NCBI RefSeq assembly: GCF_900100005.1
Contig: NZ_FNEB01000012.1
Span: 1-50,332, forward strand
Source: Lutimaribacter saemankumensis
GTDB lineage: Bacteria > Pseudomonadota > Alphaproteobacteria > Rhodobacterales > Rhodobacteraceae
Reading direction: 5' to 3'
DNA: 50,332 bases
Shown: piece by piece, positions 1 to 7,387 of the stretch
How positions within the stretch are numbered: the stretch's first letter is position 1
Layout: every line of letters begins with the position of its first letter
The notes under the pieces: model-generated
The model's input: the letters and a program-made list of their open reading frames with translations, nothing else
Database searches by the model: none
Told to the model about the DNA's origin: nothing
Program-made: the position numbers and the translations under genes

Positions 1-95
1 CCCGCGCCCCCCTGCCCGGTCAAGCCGGTCCAGCACCGTCACGCGATACCCCTTGGCCCCCAGGCGCATCGCCGCCGACAGCCCGCCAAGCCCCG
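1..95. repeat. Terminal direct repeat, left copy (circular overlap)
   Basis: Bases 1-95 are identical to bases 50238-50332 at the other end of the window. The repeat lies inside crtI, and joining the ends restores one open frame. This is the usual signature of a circular molecule linearised with an overlap, not a biological repeat. The non-redundant circle would be 50,237 bp. A true tandem duplication of 95 bp inside crtI is the less likely alternative. Confidence 0.95.
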
Positions 96-168
96 CTCCG
101 ATCACCACCGCATGAGGGGCCGTGGCCCTGGCGGCCTGCTCGGGCAGCGAGGTGTCTATCCGTGTCAT
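1..168 (-). CDS. crtI: Phytoene desaturase CrtI, N-terminal part (continues at 50332)
   Basis: This is the 5' portion of crtI; the rest is at 48834-50332 on the same strand, across the circular join. Together they give about 523 codons, a normal CrtI length. The start is the ATG at 168, preceded by GGGAGG at a good distance. The first residues lead into the FAD-binding Rossmann motif GAGLGG at about residues 24-29, which is missing from the right-hand part alone. The enzyme desaturates phytoene to neurosporene in this pathway. The start lies 20 bp from a PpsR box, and the gene diverges from crtA. Confidence 0.95.
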   Translation of the reverse strand, partial: MTRIDTSLPEQAARATAPHAVVIGAGLGGLSAAMRLGAKGYRVTVLDRLDRAGGRG

Positions 169-187
169 GGCGGCCTCCCAGTCAAAA

Positions 188-205
188 TGTCTAGTTTAGT
201 TTACA
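188..205. promoter_or_regulatory. PpsR/CrtJ box (crtI side of crtI-crtA)
   Basis: A perfect TGT-N12-ACA match with an AT-rich centre (ctagtttagttt). It lies 20 bp upstream of the crtI start in the divergent crtI-crtA spacer. PpsR is known to repress crt and bch promoters through such paired boxes. Assignment to PpsR is inferred from the motif, its position and the presence of ppsR on the same replicon. Confidence 0.85.
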
Positions 206-241
206 TTCTTTCTGCGACACCTTCCATCTGAAATCAATATG

Positions 242-259
242 TGTCAGACTTAATTGACA
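242..259. promoter_or_regulatory. PpsR/CrtJ box (crtA side)
   Basis: A second perfect TGT-N12-ACA box (centre cagacttaattg), 36 bp from the first and 18 bp upstream of the chosen crtA start. The alternative TTG start for crtA at 254 lies inside this operator, which argues against that start. Confidence 0.85.
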
Positions 260-277
260 CTTTTGTGGGAGTCGCAC

Positions 278-988
278 GTGCAAACCGTGACCCTCAGCCT
301 TTTCCGCTTTGACAGCATCGCTGCGCGCCTGTGGGCATTCGGGATGATGGGCGCCGGCCGATTCGCCCTGCGCCGCGTGCCGGGGCTGCAATTCTGGAAG
401 CTGTGCGGCACAGGTACCGGCGAAGGGTTCACCCCGCACCCCAACACCCATGTCTACGCCATCCTCTGCGCCTGGCCCGATGCCGAAACCGCGCGCACCC
501 GGTTGGAAACCGCGCGGATCTTTCGCCGCTACCGCGCCCGCGCGGTCGAGGACTGGACCGTGTTCCTGACCCCCACATCGGTGCGTGGGCAATGGTCGGG
601 CACCATCCCGTTCCACGCCCAATCCGCGCCCGAAACCGGGCCGCTGGCGGCGATGACACGCGCCTCGGTACGGCCCAGCCGCGCCTTGCGGTTCTGGGCG
701 CGTGTGCCTGACATTTCAGCCGTCATCGGGGCCGATCCGAACGTGATCTTCAAGATCGGCATCGGAGAAGTGCCCCTTTTGCACCAGGTGACCTTTTCAA
801 TCTGGCCGGATGCGCAGACGATGGCCGCCTTCGCCCGCGACCGCGACGGACCCCACGCCAGGGCCATCCGTGCGGTGCGCGATGAAAACTGGTTCCAGGA
901 GGAACTTTACGCCCGCTTTCGCGTGACCGGCGAACGTGGGACATGGGGCGGGGCAAGCCCGCTGGCCCCGGTAAAAGGACACGCATGA
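278..988 (+). CDS. crtA: Spheroidene monooxygenase CrtA
   Basis: CrtA oxidises spheroidene to spheroidenone with O2 at the end of the spheroidene pathway, and is typical of aerobically pigmented Rhodobacterales. The product begins MQTVTLSLFRF and contains the family stretch FWKLCGTGTGEGF near residues 47-60. I chose GTG at 278 (236 aa) because GGGAG precedes it by about 6 bases and the N-terminus fits the family. A TTG at 254 would extend it into a PpsR box. The stop overlaps the bchI start as ATGA, so crtA probably heads a crtA-bchI-bchD-bchO operon. Confidence 0.93.
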   Translation: MQTVTLSLFRFDSIAARLWAFGMMGAGRFALRRVPGLQFWKLCGTGTGEGFTPHPNTHVYAILCAWPDAETARTRLETARIFRRYRARAVEDWTVFLTPTSVRGQWSGTIPFHAQSAPETGPLAAMTRASVRPSRALRFWARVPDISAVIGADPNVIFKIGIGEVPLLHQVTFSIWPDAQTMAAFARDRDGPHARAIRAVRDENWFQEELYARFRVTGERGTWGGASPLAPVKGHA

Positions 989-1989
989 AACACGCCTTTC
1001 CGTTTTCCGCCATCGTCGGTCAGGACGATATGAAACTGGCCATGATCCTGACCGCGATCGACCCGAAACTCGGGGGTGTCCTGGTCTTTGGCGACAGGGG
1101 CACCGGCAAATCCACCGCCGTGCGCGCGCTTGCCGCGCTGCTGCCGCCGATCCAGGCGGTCAAGGCCTGCCCGGTCAATGCCGCCGACCCCTCGGAAGTG
1201 CCGGATTGGGCTGGTTTAGACACGCATGAGATGGTTGAACGCCCCACCCCCGTGGTCGATCTGCCGCTTGGCGTGACCGAAGACCGCGTGACCGGCGCGC
1301 TCGATATCGAACGCGCGTTGACGCAGGGCGAAAAGGCGTTTCAGCCCGGTCTGCTGGCCCAGGCCAACCGCGGTTATCTCTACATTGACGAGGTCAACCT
1401 GCTTGAGGATCACATCGTCGATTTGCTGCTGGACGTGGCGCAATCGGGCGAAAACGTCGTCGAACGCGAGGGCCTGTCGATCCGGCACCCCGCGCGGTTC
1501 GTGCTGGTTGGGTCAGGCAACCCCGAAGAAGGCGAATTGCGCCCGCAGCTTCTGGACCGCTTCGGACTGTCCGTCGAGGTGCGCAGCCCCAACAACATCG
1601 AAGACAGGATCGAGGTGATCAAGCGCCGGGATGCCTTCGAAACCGACGCCGCAAAATTCATGCGCAAATGGGGCAAGGAAGACCGCAAACTGCGTGATCG
1701 TATTCTGGCCGCACGGGCGAAACTGGCCGAAATAGACACGAAAAAGCCTGCCCTGCGCGATTGTGCGGAACTCTGCGTGGCCCTTGGGGCCGATGGCCTG
1801 CGCGGCGAGCTGACGCTGCTGCGCGCCGGCCGGGCCCTTGCGGCGTTCGACGGCGACACCGCCCTTGCCCGCCCCCACCTGCGCCGCGTGGCGCCCCTGG
1901 CCCTGTCGCACCGCCTGCGCCGCGATCCCCTGGACGAGGCCGGCAGCGCCGCCCGTGTCGCCCGCACCGTGTCCGAGGTGCTGGGATGA
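985..1989 (+). CDS. bchI: Magnesium chelatase subunit BchI (AAA+ ATPase)
   Basis: BchI is the ATPase motor of Mg-chelatase, which inserts Mg2+ into protoporphyrin IX together with BchD and BchH. The 334-aa product starts MKHAFPFSAIVGQDDMK. It has a Walker A motif GDRGTGKS at about residues 36-43, a Walker B region YLYIDEVNLL, and the sensor-type stretch LVGSGNPEEGELRPQLLDRFG. Both ends overlap neighbours by ATGA (crtA before, bchD after), indicating translational coupling. Length and motifs are intact. Confidence 0.97.
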   Translation: MKHAFPFSAIVGQDDMKLAMILTAIDPKLGGVLVFGDRGTGKSTAVRALAALLPPIQAVKACPVNAADPSEVPDWAGLDTHEMVERPTPVVDLPLGVTEDRVTGALDIERALTQGEKAFQPGLLAQANRGYLYIDEVNLLEDHIVDLLLDVAQSGENVVEREGLSIRHPARFVLVGSGNPEEGELRPQLLDRFGLSVEVRSPNNIEDRIEVIKRRDAFETDAAKFMRKWGKEDRKLRDRILAARAKLAEIDTKKPALRDCAELCVALGADGLRGELTLLRAGRALAAFDGDTALARPHLRRVAPLALSHRLRRDPLDEAGSAARVARTVSEVLG

Positions 1990-3653
1990 CAGCCCCACAA
2001 TGGGACGCCGCGCAGTTGGCGCTGGCGCTGTTGTCGGTCGATCCCGTCGGGCTGGGCGGCATGGTTGTCCGTGCGCGCTCCGGCCCGGTGCGTGACGCGT
2101 TTTTGGCTGAATTAGGGTCGATTCCCCTGCCCCGCCGGCGTATTCATCCCGACATCTCGGATGACGGCCTGTTTGGCGGTCTGGACCTGTCGGCGACACT
2201 TGCATCGAAAAAAATTGTTTTTTCACAAGGGGTTATGCATGACCCTGCGGCGCTTATCCTGACAATGGCAGAACGCACGCCCGCGGACCTGGCGGCAAAG
2301 CTGGCGCAGCGGCTGGATCTGGACGGCACCCATTGTCTGATCGCATTGGATGAAGGGGCCGAGCCGGACGAACGCTGCCCCCCTGCCCTGTCGGAACGAT
2401 TGGCATTCCGTGTGGATCTGGAAGCAATCGGGCGGCTGCAGGCCACGCCCGGCGACCTGCCCGACCCGGCGATCGCCCGCGCGCTTTACCCCCGCATCGC
2501 GGCAACGGCCGAAGCGATCGAGGCGCTGACCGCACTTGCGGCGCGATACGGTGTCGACAGCCTGCGCGCGCCCTTGTTCGCCCTGCGCGCGGCGCGCGCC
2601 CATGCGGCGCTTTTCGGGCGAAACAGTCTCACATCGGATGATATTGCCGCAGCAGCCGGGCTGGTGTTCGCGCACCGTGCCACGCAGATGCCGCAAGACG
2701 CCGAGCAAGAGGACAACGCCCCCCCGCCCCCACCCGAGGACGAGGGCGACAGCCCGCAGGATCAGGGCGAGGACCAGATGGAAATCTCGCAGGAAATGCT
2801 GATCGAAGCGGTGCGCGCCATGCTGCCCGACGGGATGCTGGAAAGCCTTGTCCCCGCGGGGACAGCCCGTGGCGCAAGGGGTTCTGGCGCAGGTGCGCGG
2901 CGCAAGGGCAACCGGCGTGGACGTCCCCTGCCCTCGCGGCCCGGACGTCTGGATGGCCGCGCCCGGATCGATCTTGTCGCAACACTGCGCGCCGCGGCGC
3001 CTTGGCAACCCATCCGGCGCAAATTGTCCCCGCGGGGACAGAAGCTGTTGATCCACCCCGGCGACATCCATCTGAAGCGGTTCGAAGACCGCTCGGACCG
3101 GTTGCTGATCTTTACCGTCGACGCATCTGGCAGCGCCGCGCTGGCCCGCCTTGCCGAGGCGAAGGGCGCGGTGGAACTGCTGCTGGTGCAGGCTTATGCA
3201 CGGCGCGACCACGTGGCGCTGATTGCGTTTCGTGGCGAGGGGGCGGACCTGCTGCTGCCCCCGACGCGGTCGCTGGTTCAGACAAAACGCCGCCTGGCCG
3301 CCCTGCCCGGCGGCGGCGGCACGCCTTTGGCCGCCGGGTTGCAGGCCGCCGGAGAGCTTGCCGAGCATGCGCGCAGTCAGGGCTTGTCGCCCGCCATCGC
3401 CGTTTTGACGGATGGGCGCGCGAATATTGCCCTTGATGGCAGCGCGGACCGTGCGCAGGCGGCCGAGGACGCCACCCGCATCGGCACCTGGCTGCGGGCC
3501 TGCGGGTTGCCCGGCGTGGTTCTGGACATGGGCAACCGCCCGACGCGGCAACTGGGCGATCTGGCCGCACATATGGGTGCGCGATACCTGCCCCTGCCCC
3601 GTGCCGATGCAGAACGGCTGAGCGCGGCCGTGACAGCCGCCCTGGACGCCTGA
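1986..3653 (+). CDS. bchD: Magnesium chelatase subunit BchD
   Basis: BchD bridges BchI and BchH in Mg-chelatase. The 555-aa product has a degenerate AAA+ N-terminal half without a good Walker A. A Pro/acidic linker follows (PPPPPEDEGD, about 245-260), then a basic stretch and a C-terminal integrin-I-like domain with the MIDAS motif DASGS at about 379-383 and later GGGGTPL and LTDGRAN. Two copies of a 16-bp palindrome that is probably a plasmid partition site lie inside the gene (2849-2864, 3025-3040). They encode VPAGT and SPRG in the poorly conserved linker and the region before the MIDAS domain. The frame is intact. Confidence 0.96.
   Translation: MTAPQWDAAQLALALLSVDPVGLGGMVVRARSGPVRDAFLAELGSIPLPRRRIHPDISDDGLFGGLDLSATLASKKIVFSQGVMHDPAALILTMAERTPADLAAKLAQRLDLDGTHCLIALDEGAEPDERCPPALSERLAFRVDLEAIGRLQATPGDLPDPAIARALYPRIAATAEAIEALTALAARYGVDSLRAPLFALRAARAHAALFGRNSLTSDDIAAAAGLVFAHRATQMPQDAEQEDNAPPPPPEDEGDSPQDQGEDQMEISQEMLIEAVRAMLPDGMLESLVPAGTARGARGSGAGARRKGNRRGRPLPSRPGRLDGRARIDLVATLRAAAPWQPIRRKLSPRGQKLLIHPGDIHLKRFEDRSDRLLIFTVDASGSAALARLAEAKGAVELLLVQAYARRDHVALIAFRGEGADLLLPPTRSLVQTKRRLAALPGGGGTPLAAGLQAAGELAEHARSQGLSPAIAVLTDGRANIALDGSADRAQAAEDATRIGTWLRACGLPGVVLDMGNRPTRQLGDLAAHMGARYLPLPRADAERLSAAVTAALDA
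2849..2864. promoter_or_regulatory. Candidate parS site 1 (inside bchD)
   Basis: A perfect palindrome TGTCCCCGCGGGGACA, read in frame as V-P-A-G-T of BchD. It is one of seven copies confined to 2849-6924 around parAB. Its identity as a ParB-binding centromere is inferred from the repetition, symmetry and location. Confidence 0.75.
3025..3040. promoter_or_regulatory. Candidate parS site 2 (inside bchD)
   Basis: A perfect copy of TGTCCCCGCGGGGACA, here in another reading frame, encoding S-P-R-G of BchD about 30 codons before the MIDAS motif. The change of frame shows that the DNA is conserved rather than a peptide. Confidence 0.75.
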
Positions 3654-3654
3654 G

Positions 3655-4551
3655 ATGGATTGGGCGCGCGACCTTCCGACCTGGCCGCTGAGCGCGCTGT
3701 CACGCCGTGTCACCTGCCGCCCGCACCGTTGGCATGTGCAGGAGACCGGCACCGGGCCGACGATCCTGCTGATCCACGGGGCCGGCGGCGCAACGCATAG
3801 CTGGCGTGACGTGATGCCGATACTGGCGAAACAGGCCCATGTCGTCGCGGTCGACCTGCCCGGTCAGGGATTCACCCAGGCGGGCACGCGCGCCCGTTCG
3901 GGGTTGAACCCGACAGCGGCGGATATCGCCGCGCTTTGTGCGCAGGAAGGTTGGTCACCGGCCGCGATTGTCGGTCATTCGGCGGGCGCGGCGATTGCGT
4001 TGCGGCTGTCGCAAACGCTGCTGTCCCCGCGGGGACACCCCCCGGACGTGATCGGGATCAACCCCGCGCTTGGCAAGTTCGAAGGTGTCGCCGGGTGGCT
4101 TTTCCCGGTTCTGGCAAAGGCGCTGGCGCTGAACCCGCTGACCCCGTGGCTTTTCACGATGGGCGGCGCATCAGAGCGGCGGGCAAGGCAACTGATCGAG
4201 GGCACCGGATCGCAGCTGACACCGGACGGATACAGGCTCTATTCTCGCCTGATGGGCGACCGATCCCATGTGGCAGGCACGTTGCAGATGATGGCAAGCT
4301 GGGTTCTGGATGGGCTGATTGCCGACTTGCCTAACATCACGGCGCGCTGCCTGTTCCTGGCTGCCGAGAACGACAGGGCGGTTCCGGTCAGGGTGGCGGA
4401 ACGGGCAGGGGATGCGATACCGGATGCGACGGTGGAAACCTTGCCCGGGCTTGGCCATCTCGCCCACGAAGAAGCGCCCGACCTTGTGGCCGGGCGCATC
4501 CTTGGGTTCGTTGGTTTGGATCAGTCTGACAGCGTATCCAGAAACGCCTGA
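3655..4551 (+). CDS. bchO: BchO, alpha/beta-hydrolase of the Mg-chelatase operon
   Basis: BchO is the alpha/beta-hydrolase fold protein routinely encoded after bchID. Its exact reaction is not settled, although it is needed for normal bacteriochlorophyll synthesis. The 298-aa product has the oxyanion region LIHGAGGATHSW, a nucleophile-elbow-like VGHSAGAA at about 106-113 and a late GLGHLAHEE histidine region. It starts one base after the bchD stop. The 3' end overlaps the convergent parB gene by 31 bp, and a candidate parS site lies inside at 4022-4037 (encoding SPRGH). Confidence 0.92.
   Translation: MDWARDLPTWPLSALSRRVTCRPHRWHVQETGTGPTILLIHGAGGATHSWRDVMPILAKQAHVVAVDLPGQGFTQAGTRARSGLNPTAADIAALCAQEGWSPAAIVGHSAGAAIALRLSQTLLSPRGHPPDVIGINPALGKFEGVAGWLFPVLAKALALNPLTPWLFTMGGASERRARQLIEGTGSQLTPDGYRLYSRLMGDRSHVAGTLQMMASWVLDGLIADLPNITARCLFLAAENDRAVPVRVAERAGDAIPDATVETLPGLGHLAHEEAPDLVAGRILGFVGLDQSDSVSRNA
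4022..4037. promoter_or_regulatory. Candidate parS site 3 (inside bchO)
   Basis: A perfect TGTCCCCGCGGGGACA palindrome within bchO, encoding S-P-R-G-H. It is the copy nearest the photosynthesis side of the convergent bchO/parB junction. Confidence 0.75.
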
Positions 4552-5588
4552 AGCGCCTCTTCCAGGCGGCGACGGTCCATCGCCGTGAAATCCCGGTTCA
4601 CCTGCAGTTCAAGCCGCCCATCCGCGGCGGTGCATTTCGCCACGCCTTCGGGGCGGCTGAGCTTGAAGGTGGTTTTCGCCGTGCTGCGCGGCGCGGGCTT
4701 GGGTTTTGTCCCCGCGGGGACAGGCTTGGCAAAGCTTTGCAGGATGGCCAGTTCGGTCTCGACATCGGGGCGTTGCGTGTTCAGCAGGACGTGCTGGATG
4801 TCGACGGCCAGATCCGGGTTTTCCTCAAGCCGCTTGACCAGTTCCAGGCCCAGCCTGCGGGGAATGGCCTCGGCGTGTTTGAGCGCCGGGCCGATGGCCC
4901 TCATCAAGGTGGTGAAATGCTTGATATAGGCCCGTTTCTGGCGTCCTGCGCTGGCATAGAGCCTATCCACGGCATCCAGCGGCCCCGCGACGGTGGTTTC
5001 CGGCTCACGCGCATAGGCGACGGCAAGCTGCGCCATCTCGGCAAAGGAAATGTCACGGCGGATCAGGTTTTCGTCGACCATTCGGATATACAGTTCGTCC
5101 AGCTTCGCACCGCGCGCCACCAGCCCCGCGGGGATACGCGCATAGGCCGGATTGCCGGTTTCCTTGTAAAGCTCACGATAGGCGGTCAGACGGCGCCAGC
5201 CTTGCACCAGTTCCCAGCCGTCTTCGTGTTCTTCGACCCGGATCGGGTTGGACAGGCCCACCGATTTGATCGAGTCCTTCAGCTCGTCTATTTCGTGGTC
5301 GCGTTTCGGCGCACGGTCGCGGATCAGCTTGTCCGTGCGGATCTGGTCGATCGGAACGAGATCGACGATCAGGCCCTGTTTTTTCAACTCGACGAATTGA
5401 TGGGCGAGCCGGTCGTTTTCCTCACGGATCGCGGCCTCGGCCTGTTGGCGGCTGGCCAGGGCCTCGGCGTTTTCGGTGATGGCCGCGGCCATCGGTCCGC
5501 GACGCGCCTCGGGTGCATCTGTCCCCGCGGGGACATCGTCCAGCGGGGCGTCGAAATCGATATCGAATACGCGGCGTTTCTTGGTCAT
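4521..5588 (-). CDS. parB: Plasmid partition protein ParB/RepB
   Basis: ParB-type centromere-binding protein that would bind parS sites and work with ParA to segregate the plasmid. The product is 355 aa from the ATG at 5588, which overlaps the parA stop as ATGA. It has a ParB N-terminal domain (VPIDQIRTDKLIRDR, then GLSNPIRVEEHEDGWELVQGWRR at about 85-135), a central helix-turn-helix region (RDISFAEMAQLAVAY) and a C-terminal dimerisation-like segment. A longer ATG start at 5612 is possible but less coupled. Two candidate parS palindromes lie inside it (4707, 5520), both encoding VPAGT. Confidence 0.9.
   Translation of the reverse strand: MTKKRRVFDIDFDAPLDDVPAGTDAPEARRGPMAAAITENAEALASRQQAEAAIREENDRLAHQFVELKKQGLIVDLVPIDQIRTDKLIRDRAPKRDHEIDELKDSIKSVGLSNPIRVEEHEDGWELVQGWRRLTAYRELYKETGNPAYARIPAGLVARGAKLDELYIRMVDENLIRRDISFAEMAQLAVAYAREPETTVAGPLDAVDRLYASAGRQKRAYIKHFTTLMRAIGPALKHAEAIPRRLGLELVKRLEENPDLAVDIQHVLLNTQRPDVETELAILQSFAKPVPAGTKPKPAPRSTAKTTFKLSRPEGVAKCTAADGRLELQVNRDFTAMDRRRLEEALQAFLDTLSD
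4707..4722. promoter_or_regulatory. Candidate parS site 4 (inside parB)
   Basis: A perfect TGTCCCCGCGGGGACA palindrome in the C-terminal third of parB, encoding V-P-A-G-T in a Pro/Lys-rich linker. It is part of the seven-copy set. Confidence 0.75.
5520..5535. promoter_or_regulatory. Candidate parS site 5 (start of parB)
   Basis: A perfect TGTCCCCGCGGGGACA palindrome near codons 18-22 of parB, encoding V-P-A-G-T ahead of the folded ParB domain. Confidence 0.75.
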
Positions 5589-6889
5589 GTCGTGGCCTCC
5601 ATCCGATCCCATGCGGCGATCAGGTTCGTTTTGAATTCGTCATAGGCGCGATCGAAGGATCCACGGGCGCGCCGCCAGGTTTCCCGCGTCATGTCGCGGT
5701 AGTCGATTTCGTAGACCGAGCTGAGAAAGCGGCCGGATTGTTCGACCGCGCGGGTCAGTTCGATCGGGTGGTCCGCCAACCTGTCGCCGAACACCTTGCC
5801 AAAGGCTGACTGCATCGCGCGGTGCAAGTCGTTGTTGGGTTCGAACCGCGTCAGCAGAAAGCGGATGTCGAGAAACGCCTTGGGCAGGCCCATTGTCCCC
5901 GCGGGGACAAGCCCGGAAAACCGGCCCAGATCCTCGAGCGCCTCGGCAAGCTGGCCGATGAAGGACGTGGTGGAATCGTATTCCCAATAGCCGGGCCCCG
6001 ACGGGATATAGAGGACGTCGGCTGCGAAGACCGCGTTCATCGACTGATACCCGATCGCGGGCGGGCAATCGAACACGATCAGGTCGTAGGCGTCGTCGGG
6101 AAGCTGATCGAGGAACCGCGCCACGGCGGCAAAGAACGACCATTCCGGGTTCATGTGCCGGTATTGGGCGCTGGCGAATTCCACGAAGGCGGCGTTGGCG
6201 CAGCTTGGCACGATGTCGATCGTGGACCAGTTCGTCGGCTTGATGAAATCGGACAGCCGCAGATCGGCAAGGCCCATTTCCGTGATCGCCGAGGGAAGGC
6301 GGCGCTGGGGCAGGGCGGTGCCCGATTCCGCCCCGCGCGCGGCGCTGTTCATCCTCTCGGTTTCGCGGGCGAGGTCGCGGGCCATGATGCCCCAGACGGT
6401 ATATTCCTCGGACACGTCCGTCAGGCCCATCGAATGGCTGAGCGTCGCCTGCGGGTCGAAATCGACGCAGAGCACGCGGTAGCCATCGAGCGCGGCAGCA
6501 TGCGCGAAATGCAGCGCCACGGTCGACTTGCCGGCGCCGCCCTTGAAGTTGGCGATGGCGGCGCGGATCGCGCGCTTCCCCGCGGGGCGCGGCGGCATCA
6601 ACGACTTGCGGTTGATGCGCAGCTTGCGGCGGATCTCGTTTACCTCATCCAGCGTGTACCAGCGTTGGCGGCCGTCCTCTTCGACCAGGCCCTGGGGCAG
6701 GGACGGATCGGCGGCCAGCTTGCCGCGCAGGGTGGATTGGTTGACCTTCAGGATCAGCTCGGCCACCTCCCAGCTGGAAAAACGGCGCAGCGTCTTTTCA
6801 CGTTCGGGGCTGTAGGTCTGTTGCCTGATATAACCTTGCAGTTTCAGCGACTGCGCCTGAAGGCGTTCAAGGTCTTTATGTGTGAACAT
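5585..6889 (-). CDS. parA: Plasmid partition ATPase ParA/RepA
   Basis: ParA-family ATPase with an N-terminal DNA-binding extension, as in plasmid RepA/ParA type I proteins. The product is 434 aa. Residues about 25-90 form a MerR-like winged-helix region (SSWEVAELILKVNQSTLRGKL). The deviant Walker A motif KGGAGKST follows at about 116-123, then CVDFDPQATLS and VFDCPPAIG. The stop overlaps parB. A palindrome of the candidate parS family is 20 bp upstream (6909-6924) and another lies in the gene (5894-5909). Autoregulation through the upstream site and through the inverted repeats at 6944-6990 is plausible. Confidence 0.92.
   Translation of the reverse strand: MFTHKDLERLQAQSLKLQGYIRQQTYSPEREKTLRRFSSWEVAELILKVNQSTLRGKLAADPSLPQGLVEEDGRQRWYTLDEVNEIRRKLRINRKSLMPPRPAGKRAIRAAIANFKGGAGKSTVALHFAHAAALDGYRVLCVDFDPQATLSHSMGLTDVSEEYTVWGIMARDLARETERMNSAARGAESGTALPQRRLPSAITEMGLADLRLSDFIKPTNWSTIDIVPSCANAAFVEFASAQYRHMNPEWSFFAAVARFLDQLPDDAYDLIVFDCPPAIGYQSMNAVFAADVLYIPSGPGYWEYDSTTSFIGQLAEALEDLGRFSGLVPAGTMGLPKAFLDIRFLLTRFEPNNDLHRAMQSAFGKVFGDRLADHPIELTRAVEQSGRFLSSVYEIDYRDMTRETWRRARGSFDRAYDEFKTNLIAAWDRMEATT
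5894..5909. promoter_or_regulatory. Candidate parS site 6 (inside parA)
   Basis: A perfect TGTCCCCGCGGGGACA palindrome in the C-terminal third of parA, encoding V-P-A-G-T. Confidence 0.75.
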
Positions 6890-6908
6890 GCTCTGCCTCT
6901 TTGGTGCC

Positions 6909-6924
6909 TGTCCCCGCGGGGACG
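6909..6924. promoter_or_regulatory. Candidate parS site 7 (upstream of parA)
   Basis: TGTCCCCGCGGGGACG, matching 15 of 16 positions of the repeated palindrome with an intact 14-bp core. It is the only copy outside a gene, 20 bp before the parA start, so it may act both as centromere and as par operator. Confidence 0.72.
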
Positions 6925-6943
6925 CAAATTCCTTGCATTTCCT

Positions 6944-6990
6944 GATTTACGCTGAATTTGCAAAAAACGCAAAAGCGAATATCGTAAATC
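6944..6990. repeat. Inverted repeat in the par promoter region
   Basis: GATTTACG at 6944-6951 is mirrored exactly by CGTAAATC at 6983-6990 in an AT-rich stretch 55-100 bp upstream of parA. It may be an operator for the winged-helix N-terminus of ParA, or an origin element. No direct evidence distinguishes these. Confidence 0.45.
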
Positions 6991-7092
6991 CATGGATTTC
7001 GTGAATTTGCGTTTTGGCCTTTCATTCCTGGTTCCGACGCACCTGAACGATTCGCAAAACGGCGAGTCGCCTGCCGCAGAAAACCACAACCA

Positions 7093-7174
7093 ATTGGGGG
7101 ACGCTTTGACGGCAACCACGACAGATTGGGGGACAAAAGGGCGCGAATAGGGGACAGCCTGTATGTCCCCCAAT
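7093..7174. repeat. Iteron-like repeats ATTGGGGGAC
   Basis: Two direct copies of ATTGGGGGAC start at 7093 and 7125, 32 bp apart (about three helical turns). A degenerate copy ATAGGGGAC follows at 7147-7155, and an exact inverted copy GTCCCCCAAT lies at 7165-7174. They are 210-300 bp upstream of the rep start. The pattern is that expected of initiator-binding sites; binding by the DnaA-like Rep is inferred. Confidence 0.6.
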
Positions 7175-7387
7175 ACCATTGATACCTATTTTTCATTTTT
7201 GAATTGGGATCGAATTGGCTGCTTTCAGGTTTGTCCCTTGACAGAATCGCAATTCAGGACGCAAATCAGGACACGATAAGGAAAAGCGCCGAATAACGGG
7301 GCATCATAATTGGGTCGGTCTATTCATCCCGAGTTAACCGGCCAGAGGCAGAAACCGGCTACCAGACCGGAGAAGTGAGAGCAGAGA

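Larger units (their letters stand above)
6890..7387. other. Origin-like intergenic region between parA and rep
   Basis: This 498-bp gap between divergent parA and rep is markedly more AT-rich than its surroundings. The parA side has a parS-like palindrome, an inverted repeat GATTTACG/CGTAAATC (6944-6951 and 6983-6990) and a direct repeat GAATTTGC (6954, 7003). The middle has iteron-like ATTGGGGGAC repeats (7093-7174). The rep side has caggacgc/caggacac repeats near 7255-7272. I found no ORF of note and no clear TTATCCACA DnaA box. The region probably holds oriV and the par and rep promoters (inference). Confidence 0.6.

Noticed and set aside
254-277. TTG start for crtA at 254
   Set aside because: It lies inside a PpsR box, lacks a ribosome site and adds residues not like the family; GTG at 278 has GGGAG and the right N-terminus.
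5122-5136. Palindrome-like gccccgcggggat in parB
   Set aside because: It lacks the outer bases of the 16-mer; treated as GC-rich chance similarity.
6576-6588. Palindrome-like ttccccgcggggcg in parA
   Set aside because: It matches only the central bases of the candidate parS motif and lacks the outer TGT/ACA, so it is not counted as an eighth site.
6890-7387. Classical DnaA boxes in the origin-like gap
   Set aside because: No clear TTATCCACA or its complement was found; only iteron-like repeats are claimed.
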